Assembly: GCA_032158125.1 (NCBI GenBank)
Contig: JASKOT010000018.1
Coordinates: 1-64,000, forward strand
Length of the DNA stretch: 64,000 bases
From: Papiliotrema nemorosa
Lineage: Eukaryota; Basidiomycota; Tremellomycetes; Tremellales; Rhynchogastremaceae
Direction of reading: 5' to 3'
Each line of letters opens with the position of its first letter. Position 1 is the stretch's first letter. Positions 1-10,979 of the stretch are shown in pieces. A program made the position numbers and the translations under genes. Below the pieces are notes generated by a model. It worked only from the letters and a program-made list of their open reading frames with translations, ran no database searches and was not told the origin of the DNA.

Positions 1-209
1 ACGGTGGATTCCTTTTCTTTAGCTTCTTGTTATTGAGTCAATACAACACTATAACAGTGCTTTCAGCATCACTACTCGTTATCTACTCGTAGTTCTGCTA
101 TCAAGTCATCTTTAGCTTCGGCTATTCCCGTCTTCCAGTCACTCTCGCTCGAATCTCGTTCATCTCGTTCAGTCTCGCCGATTATCACTCAACGCTCAGC
201 GACTTAGAC

Positions 210-233
210 AACTTAGTTACTGGTAACTAAGTT
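210..233. repeat. Perfect palindrome, 11-bp arms, 2-bp loop
   Basis: AACTTAGTTAC at 210-220 is followed by TG and then its exact reverse complement GTAACTAAGTT at 223-233. A diverged relative of the left arm (CTTAGTTACTG) recurs at about 835-845 ahead of the third repeat copy, so the palindrome appears to belong to the same ancestral repeat unit. Confidence 0.85.
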
Positions 234-244
234 CACATATATCG

Positions 245-400
245 TTGAGTACCTTCTCTCTCTCTAGGCTAGATAAACTAGTCACGCGTTGGGCTGGTAA
301 CTAGTAGTGGAGCAACGTGACAGTTGAGTACTTTCTCTTTCTAGACTAGATAAACTAGTCACGCGTTGGGCTGGTAACTAGTAAAGGAGCAACGTGACAG
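245..400. repeat. Tandem direct repeat, two copies of about 78 bp
   Basis: Copy 1 is 245-323 and copy 2 is 324-400. Both begin TTGAGTAC(C/T)TTCTCT, contain AACTAGTCACGCGTTGGGCT and end GGAGCAACGTGACAG. They differ by a few substitutions and a 2-bp length change. A weaker relative lies at about 868-950 and shares TTAGTACCTTTTC, GTTGGGCTGG and GTGGCAACTG. The unit has no coding capacity. It could be a remnant of a non-autonomous element or a local duplication. Confidence 0.85.
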
Positions 401-1333
401 TTTGCCTCCACCAATAGAGAACTTTGACAACGCAACAATAAGGTTGGCAGATGGACGCATAAGTCACTTGAAGCAAGGAGGAATTGAGGAGAGGTATAAT
501 GATGTGTTGTCAAAGATTGAGGGTCCCCGGCAATCTGTGATTTTTTAGTCACTTGGAGTCACCAGAAGTCAGTGGTAGTTACACCAGTAGTTAGTTGTCA
601 TTGCACACATTGTCATTGAATCCCTCAAATATTGCCTCAATTAGTTGATCTTATCCTACGTCATTGGCTACCCTCAGTCCTCAACAACCTTTGCCAAATT
701 TTGGCAAACTTCCTTCAGGTTAGGGCCAATCCAGGATAGGATCAACCCCACGCTTCTGACACATCCTTACACTTTGCCTTGTCCACCTCACCTACTTTGA
801 CCAGTTACCACATAGGCCTCAACAATTTAGCCGGCTTAGTTACTGTTAATTAGTCATCTACCGCTCTTAGTACCTTTTCCATGCCCGGATAAGCTAATCT
901 CATGTTGGGCTGGTGGATAGTGGTGTTGAAATTGTGGCAACTGTTGAGGGGATGGTTCAGGTGATGGTGCTCGAACAAACTTGTTGCAATCTTTCTTGAA
1001 AGTTGTTTTAGAATAGGGTCAGTCTGGAACAGGATTCAGCCCAGACTTCTGACAGTATTAAACAGCTGATTGTGATTTGACAAAGACAAAGACAAACTGG
1101 AGAGAAATGCCAAAGTATGAGATGACAAGCTACAGCTTCTGGTTGATCAGAGTGGGAGGTCAACACACGATTGTTTGGCAGTTGCTGAGTTAAGAGTTTC
1201 AAGTATCTAGTCCGCGAACCCTTTCCACGCGCTCATTTGCTTAAAGAAGGCCTATAGAACACCCTTCGCATATTATACTTCATCGCCTCTGCAGATATAC
1301 ATTTATAGTACCGTACAACACTAACAAATCAAA

Positions 1334-4202
1334 TCAATAAGGGCTGTTGACGACATCGCTGTGAGACTGCCGGATTTTGCGCACTGGGGTGGATAGATTC
1401 GCGCTCAAAGACGCTCGATTAGGCTGATTGGTGTGAGTGACGTTCAATTGGGTCAGACATGTCGTACCTTGGCGAGATCGCGTTTGTTCGCCATGACCAC
1501 ATTGTGCTCCAATGCCACAATTATGTTCTTATCAGCACCGAATTTGAAATTGTCCGCCACAATGCGCGAGTCGTATTGCTGAGGGTCATTAAGTGATATA
1601 CTGACCGACTGAATGCCCCACCTTGATCTGATAATCATCAGTCCGACCTTGCTTGAGTCGTCGCAAGTTCCCTAAATATCAGCTCTGCCGAATAAACTCC
1701 TGTCTTCGCACGTACAAGTGACAACGTAATTGCCCGTCGACGTAATGATGGTCTTCTCAGTCTCATTGATGCCCGTATTGAAACTAGGTAGTGAGCAGTG
1801 TACCGCTCCCTCCTCATCCGAGCTCACCGTGCGGGAGTGAAGCTGACGGGAGTCTTCATGTACGCCATATGCTCCGCCTTCAATTGAAGCCGACGGGGAA
1901 TAGGCTTGCTGTCCGCGGGAAAGCTTCGATCGAAACCGAGCGATCCCTTATATCGTCCATCGCCTATGAGCAGGTCGATCAGCAGCAGATACGTTTTACA
2001 GGTAGCCACCAGCCATCTGCCATCTGCCGAGACGTCTACGCCGATTATCGGATCGCCTAATGCTGGGAGTGCGGTCTGAGGTCAATGAACGGAATATTGA
2101 TACGCTTACTTTGGCGTTCTTTCCAATCTGGTCGAATAGGCGGATATCGCCCTTGTTACTGGCAACAGCGATCTTTCCGGATTCGGTTGTAGCGGCCGCC
2201 GAGAAATCATTCTTGGTTGCGTATTGCTTGAACTGGCTCTCCACTAACTTGTTGCCAGACACCCGGGGATCGATACGGAACAAGCCATTATGAGCTATTA
2301 TTAGAGCGCTTTATCATGATGGAGCTACGCACAGTGTCCCACGAAGGTTTGCTGCGGATTCATCTGCGCAAATTTCGAACTGCAATCAGAGGCCAGTCGC
2401 CTGCAACAACGTACTCTGGCAAAATATTATTGACGTCGACTACGTCGGACACCTTCCATTCGTCGACGACCTTGCCATACTCCAGGTCCATGCGCATGAC
2501 TGAATTGCGATGTAGCGGATCCAGGAGAAGCATGTCTGAATCCTGATTATGCAGCATCATCTATCAAAAAGTGAGCCTTGTTATCACAAGGGCATGGCAA
2601 AGATCGTACCTTTCGTGGCGAGAAAGCATTTCCGTCCAGGTCTCTGACACGGTCGATGGCGGTGCGGAATTTGAATTTGTCGTCTTTATGTGCGAATACA
2701 CCGATCATGTCTCCTCTGGTAACAAATGACAAGTCGTTCTTGTAGCCCACTGCCAGTTGCTCATTCTTGGACCCCTGTGCAAAAGACTCCGTTCCCTCAT
2801 TCTCCGTGTCTTCTCCGTCATCAGATCCGGACTGGGATACATGATCCGATTCGTTTTCGTCTTCGTGCTCATCATCCTCTTCGAGAATATCCTCGGTCTG
2901 CATTTCGATGTCCCCGTATGCGTCTTGAATGTACTTTTGTTCATCACTCTTGGTTTTCCCATAACTGGCCTTGTTTTTGCCTTCCCACAAATGTATCGTG
3001 AACTGATCCTTCCACGCAGCGAAATGTTCGACTTCAAAGCGTAGACACCATGTCATTCCCGGGAGATCGTCAATCTCGCGGAAGGTGAACATGAAGGCTC
3101 TATTGGACTGAAGACATTAGCGTCGAGGTTTTGCAGCTCACGACGAACCATGTCGAACCTAGCATTCATCTCATCGTCGATCGGGATCGAGATGAACGGT
3201 ATATCACCTTGCCGCACTATCAGCCAAGCTGGGTCTTAGCACCGTTTTCTACATGTCATACTTTCAAAATCGCCATTCGAGGCGATTTCGGCTTGCACAT
3301 TCTTTTCCTGGATGACGAACATGTCAGTGTCGGTGTCGAATAGATAGAGTTCAGCAGGAGTTTTGGAGAGAATCGGTACATCCTTGAAAGGATCGCTTGC
3401 AGAAGATATCGAGGTGGAGTTGGAGTCAAGGTCAGATGATTTACCGCCATGCTTCAAAGCCTGGAGATCTTTGTCCGAAGCCAATTCATGACTTTGACTG
3501 TTTTTCTGCCTATCAGTGACGGGACAACGCCCTGGATCCTAACGAACTCTCTCATAGATGCAGTTCAGGATAGTCAGTTCGAACAGCTCGTTCGTGGGTT
3601 TTGGAACCGCCTCGATGGTCAGCGAAGTCACAACGGAGAATGTGCTAGCAAGTACCTTGCTGCTAACGAATTCCCACATGTCGCCGTCGTCTCCACTCAG
3701 ATCGGCCCAAGCGCATGTGCTATCTCCATCGAGATTGCCGAAGCGGAATCCCAGAGCTTCGTCTATCAGGAATACCCTCTCGTCGTCGGCTATCTGTCAA
3801 TTACAGGTGCCAGTGTTTGCAGCAAATCTCACTCTCAGTATCTTCATCCAGTAGTTGCTCCTCGCCTTCGTCGTACGCTCTTGTGATTACCAACTGATAT
3901 TGAAAGTCGACTCCAGCTCGTCGAATAGTCGCTACCGCGTCCGGAAACCTAGGGTCAACAAGCAATCACAGAGTGACGGCCTACATGCACTCCCGCGAGC
4001 CTTTGATGCTGTTGGGACGGACAAGATAGAGCTGTCCAGCGGGGATCTGAATAAGCTCCGGATTGGCAGGATTCCCTTTGTCATGAGCACGCCGCTAAAG
4101 GCAAGGATTAGAGGTTCAGCGTACCCCACATCTTGCCAATCACTAGCGATCAGTTCCGGTGAGGTGATGATCAGACGCCTCACATGATTTGATCACAAAC
4201 AT
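1334..4202 (-). CDS. VID27: VID27 family protein (vacuolar import and degradation)
   Basis: VID27 family cytoplasmic/nuclear protein with a C-terminal beta-propeller-like domain. In yeast it was linked to vacuolar import and degradation of fructose-1,6-bisphosphatase; its biochemical role is unknown. The N-terminal part reads ELIQIPAGQLYLVRP, a family hallmark, followed by FQYQLVITRAYDEGEEQLL. The middle has an acidic linker (about 2700-2950). The C-terminal domain contains MRMDLEYGKVVDEWKV, GNKLVESQFKQYATK, ASNKGDIRLFDQIGKNAK and NFKFGADKNIIVALEHNVV. The last coding exon is reached through an intron at about 1421-1464 and ends at the stop at 1334-1336. The start is uncertain: the ATG at 4200-4202 gives MFVIKS plus W after a long first intron and fits the family spacing. 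Divergent from RPT2, whose start lies 441 bp away. Confidence 0.85.
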
Positions 4203-4643
4203 CGTATGCGAGAATGATGATCTTGGAATCGCCTACAGAGAAGCTGTTACCCTCCCTATTTATCAAGACCAAGCCTATCAAGTCCTCAGACTGCTTAGAG
4301 GTTGCAGCAGCGAAAAGCAAAGATAAAACCGTCGAAAAAGTGCGCGACAAAAGTCTCGCTCGATGCGAAAGGTACGAGGGCGAAAAAGGAATTGAGAGAG
4401 GGAGGGGATACTTGATGTTGTCACTGGTAAGAGGTGGCAAAATCAAACAACTTTAGTATGCCTATTTTCTTGGAACTCACCTCGAATAGGCGCAACGTGG
4501 ACACATCCGTCACCTCTTCGTCGCAATGCGCGTTCAATCGCTGCTCAGCTCTTCCCTTGCAGCCTCTTTCGCTATCGTTCCCGGGACAAGACATCTCCCA
4601 AGAGCGTCGCAGATCTTTTTGTCTTACCTCAGATTCGCAGAAA
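4203..4643. promoter_or_regulatory. Shared upstream region of VID27 and RPT2
   Basis: This is the intergenic space between two divergent start codons. Short open frames on both strands look like chance. No clear TATA box or proteasome-type (PACE) element was recognised by eye. Confidence 0.5.
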
Positions 4644-6289
4644 ATGGTGTGTTTGCTTGCTCCAGACTCGTGGCTCCCCCCAAATTCGTTTCGTTGCAGT
4701 GATAGTACACCTGATGCCTTAGGGTCAAGCTCCCTCCAGTGGCGGAGGACCCGGTGGTGGCCGTGGAGGTGGAAAGGATCAAAGCGGAAGAGACAAAGTA
4801 AGCAGATCTGCTTAACTTCACTATCAGCATCGCTAATGGGCTTTAGCAGCAACCTCCCAAATGGGAGCCGCCTGTCCCGACCCGAGTAGGCAAGAAGAAG
4901 AAGCGGGGACCAGACGCTTCGTCCAGGTTGCCGGCAGTGTTTCCTACCACCAGGTGCAAACTCAAGATGCTCAAGATGGAGAGGATCAAGGACTATCTGC
5001 TAATGGAGGAGGAATTTGTTGCCAATCAGGCCGCTCAGTCTGGAGAGGACCGTACAGCGGCAGATCGATCCAAAATCGACGAGCTACGCGGCACACCAAT
5101 GGGAGTGGGCTCGCTGGAGGAGATCATTGACGACGATCATGCCATAGTATCAATTGGCAGCGGCTCGGAGTATTATGTCGGGATTATGTCCTTTGTCGAC
5201 AAAGATATGCTGGAACCCGGTTGCTCAGTGCTTCTGCATCATAAGACCCATGCCGTCGTTGGGGTACTGGCAGACGATACGGACCCCATGGTCTCGGTCA
5301 TGAAACTCGACAAAGCTCCTACCGAAAGCTACGCCGACATCGGTGGTCTCGAGACACAGATTCAGGAGATCAAGGAATCTGTCGAGCTACCTTTGACTCA
5401 CCCGGAGCTGTATGAGGAGATGGGTATCCGACCACCCAAAGGTGTAATTCTTTATGGTGTACCAGGAACAGGCAAGACGCTTCTTGCTAAAGCCGTCGCC
5501 AATCAGACATCGGCAACCTTTTTACGGATTGTCGGCTCCGAACTCATTCAGAAGTATCTTGGAGACGGTCCAAAGCTCGTTCGAGAGCTGTTTCGAGTCG
5601 CGGAAGAACACGCTCCGAGCATCGTTTTCATTGATGAGATAGACGCCGTTGGTACCAAGCGTTATGATTCCACGTCAGCCGGAGAAAGGGAGATCCAGCG
5701 TACCATGCTGGAGTTGCTGAATCAGCTTGATGGATTCGACACAAGAGGGGACGTTAAAGTCATCATGGCAACCAATAGAGTAGGTTCAAGGAGAGGCAAT
5801 AGCTAAATTTAGATTGAATCCTTGGATCCTGCTCTCATTCGTCCGGGAAGAATCGATAGAAAAATCGGTACGAAATTCACGGTCAAAGTCATGCTAATGT
5901 GAGAATTCCCGCTTCCCGATACCAAGACCAAGCGACATATCTTTAAACTTCATACATCACGAATGTCGTTATCTGATGATGTCGATCTGGAAGAGCTCGT
6001 CATGGCCAAGGACGATCTCTCAGGAGCTGATATCAAGGCTGTCTGCAGTAAGTCTCGACTGCACAACTAGTTGCTCACGATAGCCGAGGCGGGCTTGCTG
6101 GCTCTGCGGGAGCGACGAATGCGGGTCACGAAAGCTGTGAGTGTTCCAACCCCTCCGCAGCTGATCTCAAGGATTTTGCAACTGCCCGAGAGAAAGTCCT
6201 TTACCAGAAAGATGAAAACACTGTACGTGGATCTCAGATTGTGCAACCCGTAAGGCTTATGTTTGCAGCCCGCTGGTCTGTACTTGTAA
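4644..6289 (+). CDS. RPT2: 26S proteasome regulatory subunit 4 (AAA ATPase Rpt2)
   Basis: One of six AAA ATPases of the 19S base that unfold ubiquitinated substrates and open the 20S gate. Eight exons: 4644-4646, 4723-4797, 4847-5779, 5813-5867, 5904-6047, 6084-6136, 6172-6222 and 6269-6289. They total 1335 nt, or 444 residues, the normal family length. The first exon is only the ATG, and splicing yields N-terminal MGQAPSSGG, a good N-myristoylation signal as known for yeast Rpt2. Also seen: basic KKKKRG segment, OB-like region, Walker [10 protein letters not shown] (V where animals have P; position is variable in the family), Walker B FIDEID, ISS/second-region [18 protein letters not shown], and the C-terminal gate-opening HbYX-type end GLYL. 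UBC7 follows on the same strand 147 bp later. Confidence 0.97.
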
Positions 6290-6436
6290 TAAACTGAGTA
6301 ATGAGTGCCACGTATGCATCCGATTGATGACACTTGCCATGGAGCCCCACTACTTTGTTGCTACTCTAGTTTCATCCGCTCCTTTCAGAGTTGATCTGAT
6401 CGCATCGCGGTCTCCTTGTTGCAAACGATCGATACA

Positions 6437-7164
6437 ATGTTCGGAACATCGGGTACCAGCCCTCGGGCCCAGACATCGACCGCTACAAGACGGTCAGCTA
6501 CTCTTCATGTCTATCAGACGCTGCATGGACTGATCGACAGCTTGATGAAAGAGTATAAGGATCTCACGGCGGACCCCCTCCAGGACACCATCACGGCAGG
6601 CCCGGTCTCGGAAGACAATATGTTGGAATGGGAGGCACTGATTCAAGGTCCAGACGGCACGCCATATGTGAGGAAGATCCCTATGAATTCCAGCTGATCG
6701 TCAGGAAGGAGGCGTGTTCGCGGCCAAACTATCCTTTGTGCGCATCAGATCTTAGCCGTGACTGACGACAGCCAAGTGACTATCCTCTGAACCCGTTCAC
6801 GATGACTTTTGATCCTCCGCTTCTGCATCCAAACAGTGCGCGCGTTCGAATGACCAAATTTAACAGCAGTCTATCCCAATGGAGTTGTCTGCATTTCCAT
6901 CTTACATCCGCCTGGGGATGACCCGCTACGCTACGAATCCGCTTCCGAGAGATGGTCGCCGGTGCAAGGCGTCAGGAGCGTGTTGCTGAGTGTTCTTAGC
7001 ATGCTTGCGGAGCCCAATATCGAGAGTGGTGCCGACATAGAGGTAACCTTCCTGGCCATGACCGAGCTAAGATGCAGTGTTGCAAGTTGTATCGAGACGA
7101 CCGGACAGAGTTTGAAAGGAGAGTGAGAGATCAGGTTCGAAATTTATTGGGTATACCGCCATAA
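6437..7164 (+). CDS. UBC7: Ubiquitin-conjugating enzyme E2, Ubc7/UBE2G type
   Basis: E2 of the ERAD pathway (with Cue1 and Hrd1/Doa10 ligases in yeast) that builds K48 chains at the ER surface. Six exons (6437-6492, 6541-6667, 6705-6737, 6772-6835, 6870-7042, 7078-7164) total 540 nt, or 179 residues. The first intron joins RR to LMKEYKDLT, the expected helix 1. The core includes [23 protein letters not shown], and the catalytic cysteine in [15 protein letters not shown]. The insert [14 protein letters not shown] is the acidic-loop extension typical of Ubc7/UBE2G. It ends LLGIPP. The stop is 9 bp from the stop of SLA2 on the other strand, so transcripts probably overlap. Confidence 0.95.
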
Positions 7165-7173
7165 ACTTTACAA

Positions 7174-10100
7174 TTATTCTGTTTCCTGATGATACCCCGC
7201 CCTTCGCATCTCCCCGAGTCGCCGTCGTGCCGCTCCTAGTTCCTTCTCCAACTTCAAGATCTCCACCTGCTGTTCCATTTCCCGCACCTTGAACTCATGC
7301 GATGCCATCGATTTGTAATCCACAATATCGTCATCTGCTTGACCGGATGAGATCGTTTTGACCTGTCGGACCAGAGCTTTACAAGCATCCGTTACAGCTT
7401 TGGAGGCTACTTCGAGGCGTTGTTGGGTCCTTGACATCAATGACGCTTTGACCCTGGATGCCGCTACAAGTTGAGCCGTTGCAGCGGAAACCTCGTTAGA
7501 GGCGACAATCAATTGCTCGAGGGAGTGGGTGCCTGAAATCACCCCGTCTGCACTCTCGATGAGTAGGGTAGTGGCGTAAGCGACAGCCTTAGCGGCGGAG
7601 ATGAGTCCTTCGGTCCAACGATTGTTCCGTTTGTAGAATTGTTGAGTTGTACTGGAACCTTTACCTTCACGCACAATTTCCTCTTGACTCTCTGTCGCGG
7701 CCTGAATGAGGCGGCCGATCGCGTTTGTGATAACAAGGGTAGCGTCAAGAATGGCATCGTGTACACTGACCTCAAGCGCGTTGTATTTGGCGCCTTTAGG
7801 TCTCGCCATCAATGCTTGAATACGCTGGGTAGCCTCCTCGATGGCTCGTGCCGCGTTTTGCATTTCCTGCGACACGATATCGCCAATGTCTCCGTTTGTC
7901 GTCACAGTCTTGCCTTTGGGGACAAGCTTCTCGATAAACTTCGAGAGGTCGGCTAACGCAGATCTGACTTGCGCATTATGTCGGAGTGCGACCTCTTCGC
8001 TGCGTCCACCGGCTGTCAGGCGGAACGATTGTAGGTTGATGAAGAAATGCTGAGCTGAATCACCGGATTGTTTGGCGACTTTGACGAGCTTATCGGCGGC
8101 TTCGTCACTTTGGGTGAAACGAGTAACGCCTTTGGCGCTAAGCAGCGTTTCAGAAAGCGACTGAGCGAATTCATTTGCCGCTTTAATCACATCAACATGG
8201 CTACCGCCCGACTTCTTGCCTAGATAGAGGTTGAACGTCGAGGCGAATTCCGTGGCATTGGTAGTGGCTTTCTCGATCATGGACAAGGTATACTCTGGTG
8301 TGGCGACAGTATTGCCGGTTTGCATCGGTGCCTCCAGCTCGTACATGCTATCGTCAACTTTTTGAACACATGCTTGCAGAATGGAGTCGATTATGGCATT
8401 CAGTTCCTTTCGATGATCGAGGATGAGTGTGTCGATCTGGGCGTCGAACGCTTGAGATGTATCACCCGAGGCCTGCAGTGTTAGCATGCCGAAAGTCATT
8501 AAAACTCACCAGTCGAAGATCACTGAGTTCTTTTAGGGTAGAATCCATACCCTCTTGCATAATCAGAAGTTCCTGCTCCTTCTCCTCCACTGTCCTGACC
8601 AGGTCACTGTCTTTCTCGTCGATTCGACGAAGTAGGTCATCAATTTGCAGTTGTTTAGACTATAGTTAGCTATGTATAGCGATGGCCGCCTACCCTAAGC
8701 GAGTCCTCAAGTTCAGAGAGCTGACGGTTGTACTTCTGCATAACAGAAGACACTTCGGAGGACTTATTGCGCGATGAGTCTTCGGCCCTCTCGTTGGCAA
8801 AAGCGAGATCCCGTTTGATCCGATCGAGTTCGTCCTTGTGACTCTGAAGTCAGCAATGCCTACAGAAATTGCTCACCGATTTGATGCGGTCTACTTCGTA
8901 ACGAGCCCGATCACGTTCGCGGATCATATCGGCAAGCTCGAGATTCTTGGCCTTTACGTCGCGCTCCATGCGTTCCATCTTGTCGATTGCCTCCTGAGCT
9001 GAGTTTGCCTTCAGTTGGAAGCCCTTAGTCTTGTTCAGCAGGTCGAGGTGCTCTCCCCGTAGCTGCGAGTATAGCTTTGCGAGTGCTTCGTACTTGTTTT
9101 TCCATACGTCAATCTGTCGTTGCAATTGGGCAATTAGTTCGTCCTTTGCGGACATTTGGGCTCCAACATTGGCGCCTATCAAGCCCAACTCGCCCTCAAG
9201 GGACTTCACCCGACGATCATATTGCTCAAGGAGCAGTTGATCACGCTCATATTGACCGCGCATGTTGAGCATTTCCTGTTGCAACTGGGCGACTTCGCCT
9301 TGTTGATGTTGGCTCCATTGTTGACTCATTTGATCCCGAAGAAGCTGCTCTTGGGCCTGACGCTCGCGCTCCTGCAGCAGACGCTGCTGTTCGGCAAATT
9401 CGGCTTCCTCGCGACGTTTGGTCTCCTCCTGCCGACGCTGTTCATTTTCCCGTTGGGCCACCAGAGCGGCTTGTTTCCTTTCGTATTCTTCGAGCATACG
9501 TCGTTGCTCCTCAATCTCGCCTTGTGTAGCGGCTGGACTGTCGGCTCGAGGGATCGCTTGAGCTGTTTGCTTTGTCTCAGCAGGGGGACGTTCAGGCAGT
9601 TCGGGTGCGATTCCACTATCGATAAGATTTGGCGGCTCTTGTCCTAATTTGGGGACGTTGATGAGCCCAGTCAAGTACTTGAGATTAGAGCATTCGTAGT
9701 AAAATCGACGTAAATTGTAGTGCTGGGCGTTGTACCGTTCCCTCAGAGGCAACAGAGCATCCTCGTCGCCCGTTCCTGACATGAGCTCAAAGCTTTCGCG
9801 TCCATACATACGTCGATGCATGGCGCGCAACATGCTGGTGATAAACTTGTAGATTCCAAAGCTTTCCTTTACGAGAGGCACCAAGGCAGAGATTCGACAT
9901 TCGTTGTTGGCGGAACCCCGGAAGTTTGCGAAGATGAGCTTTTGAAACGATTCGATCTGATCCTGCAAGGTCATCAGGTCCGTAATGGTCTCGTAACTGG
10001 CATCAGCGCGATGGTTTAATGAACTTGCCCTTCATTGGGATCGTCGATATTCTTAAGAGATATGTATTCTTCGTACTCAAACAGTCCGTTGAATTCGGGA

Positions 10101-10742
10101 TGATGACGGTGGAAACGCAGTTTGGACAAAAGGAACGACGTGTATGCTTTGATCAGTGGGCCGTAACCCCGACTGCCGTCGCCAACGGTACGTCCGCAGG
10201 TCTCTATCCAGCCCGTCTGCGCATGTGCCTCCTTGAGCGTCTGTCGTCAGCACAGCTCCAGCATACTCGGTCAATACTCACTACCGGGTGTCCTTCCTGA
10301 AGAAGCTTGTGTACTACGATTAGACTTTTGAAAGTTTGCACTTCATCTGCGAGAATAGGCTGAGTCCGAAGACCGTTCCAGACCGAAAGCGACGAGTGAT
10401 AGTCCCAAGTGTAAACGATGCATTCTATCGTCAGAGACCTGTCGCAAAGATGCATCCTCACTCCTAACGTGTTTTTGCTCTAGTCGTCAGATGAAGGTAG
10501 CAGGAACGAAAGTTTCGACGCTTACTCGGAGCAGTTTCTTCTGCGCTCGTGGCCTTTTTTATGTTTACAGCAAGCTCTGCTTCGTTTTTGTCCTTGTCCA
10601 CAGGGCGTGTGGGCTGATGATTGGTGTGAGCCGATGCCCGGACCGAGGGATAGTCGTCATGGTCCCCACCATTCCGACTAAACCTGGGAGAATGAGCGAT
10701 CGCCCCATGACTTTCGAAAGTGAAACAAAGCTAGGCATACAT
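7174..10742 (-). CDS. SLA2: Sla2/End4 (HIP1R-like) endocytic adaptor
   Basis: Links clathrin-coated endocytic sites to actin. The N-terminal ANTH domain (about residues 20-290) includes KCIVYTWDYHSS and VQTFKSLIVVHKLLQEGHPVV. The centre is a long coiled coil rich in Q, E and R (about 8500-9650) with a Pro/Ala linker. The C-terminal I/LWEQ (talin-like, THATCH) actin-binding domain is the 441-residue open frame at 7174-8499, with ALLETV-type helices ending GMRRAGYHQ-like. The start codon is inferred to be split by a 57-nt intron (10684-10740): AT at 10741-10742, then G, giving MFSRNGGDHDYPS before the in-frame EAELAVNIKKATSAEETAPK. No other in-frame ATG precedes this conserved segment. Divergent from PPG1 and tail-to-tail with UBC7. 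Confidence 0.93.
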
Positions 10743-10818
10743 GGTGTTTGGACGTGAGTTCTTGGAGATGATTGGCTCGAGTATGGATGAGAAATGAGAG
10801 AGATGGAATGAGATATGA

Positions 10819-10833
10819 AGGGGGGGGGGGGGG
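10819..10833. repeat. Poly(G) run of 14 in the SLA2/PPG1 divergent promoter
   Basis: An uninterrupted run of G on the plus strand sits between the divergent starts of SLA2 (10742) and the phosphatase (10980). Similar G/C runs occur in several other divergent intergenic regions in this window. Confidence 0.9.
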
Positions 10834-10979
10834 TCGAGCAAAGTGACGTCGGTGTTTGAGCCGCAGAGCTTAGGCGTGCCAGGGAGATGCGTGGCTGGCA
10901 GCTAGATAGGCTCGGGCAGTGGGATGTCCCAACATCAGTCCCATCGACTTGCAACCTCACAACAATCGCTCTTCCATGG

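Larger units (their letters stand above)
1..1333. other. Gene-free left end with diverged repeats
   Basis: I see no supportable gene here. The open frames are short, lack splice-consistent extension and do not resemble known proteins. The stretch holds a two-copy direct repeat (245-400), a diverged third copy near 828-950 and a perfect 11-bp-arm palindrome at 210-233. No terminal repeat array of telomeric type and no transposase or reverse-transcriptase motif was found. It is also the 3' flank of VID27, which ends at 1334 on the minus strand. Confidence 0.6.

Noticed and set aside
1..400. Possible telomere or subtelomere
   Set aside because: No TTAGGG-type array is present and the first clear gene is a conserved housekeeping family, so the repeats alone do not show a chromosome end.
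355..1202. Small minus-strand open frames in the left end
   Set aside because: They are 60-65 codons, overlap the repeat block, have no splice consistency and no recognisable motif.
9077..9647. Leu-rich plus-strand open frames opposite SLA2
   Set aside because: Antisense to the SLA2 Gln/Glu coiled coil, which gives Leu/Ser-rich shadows.
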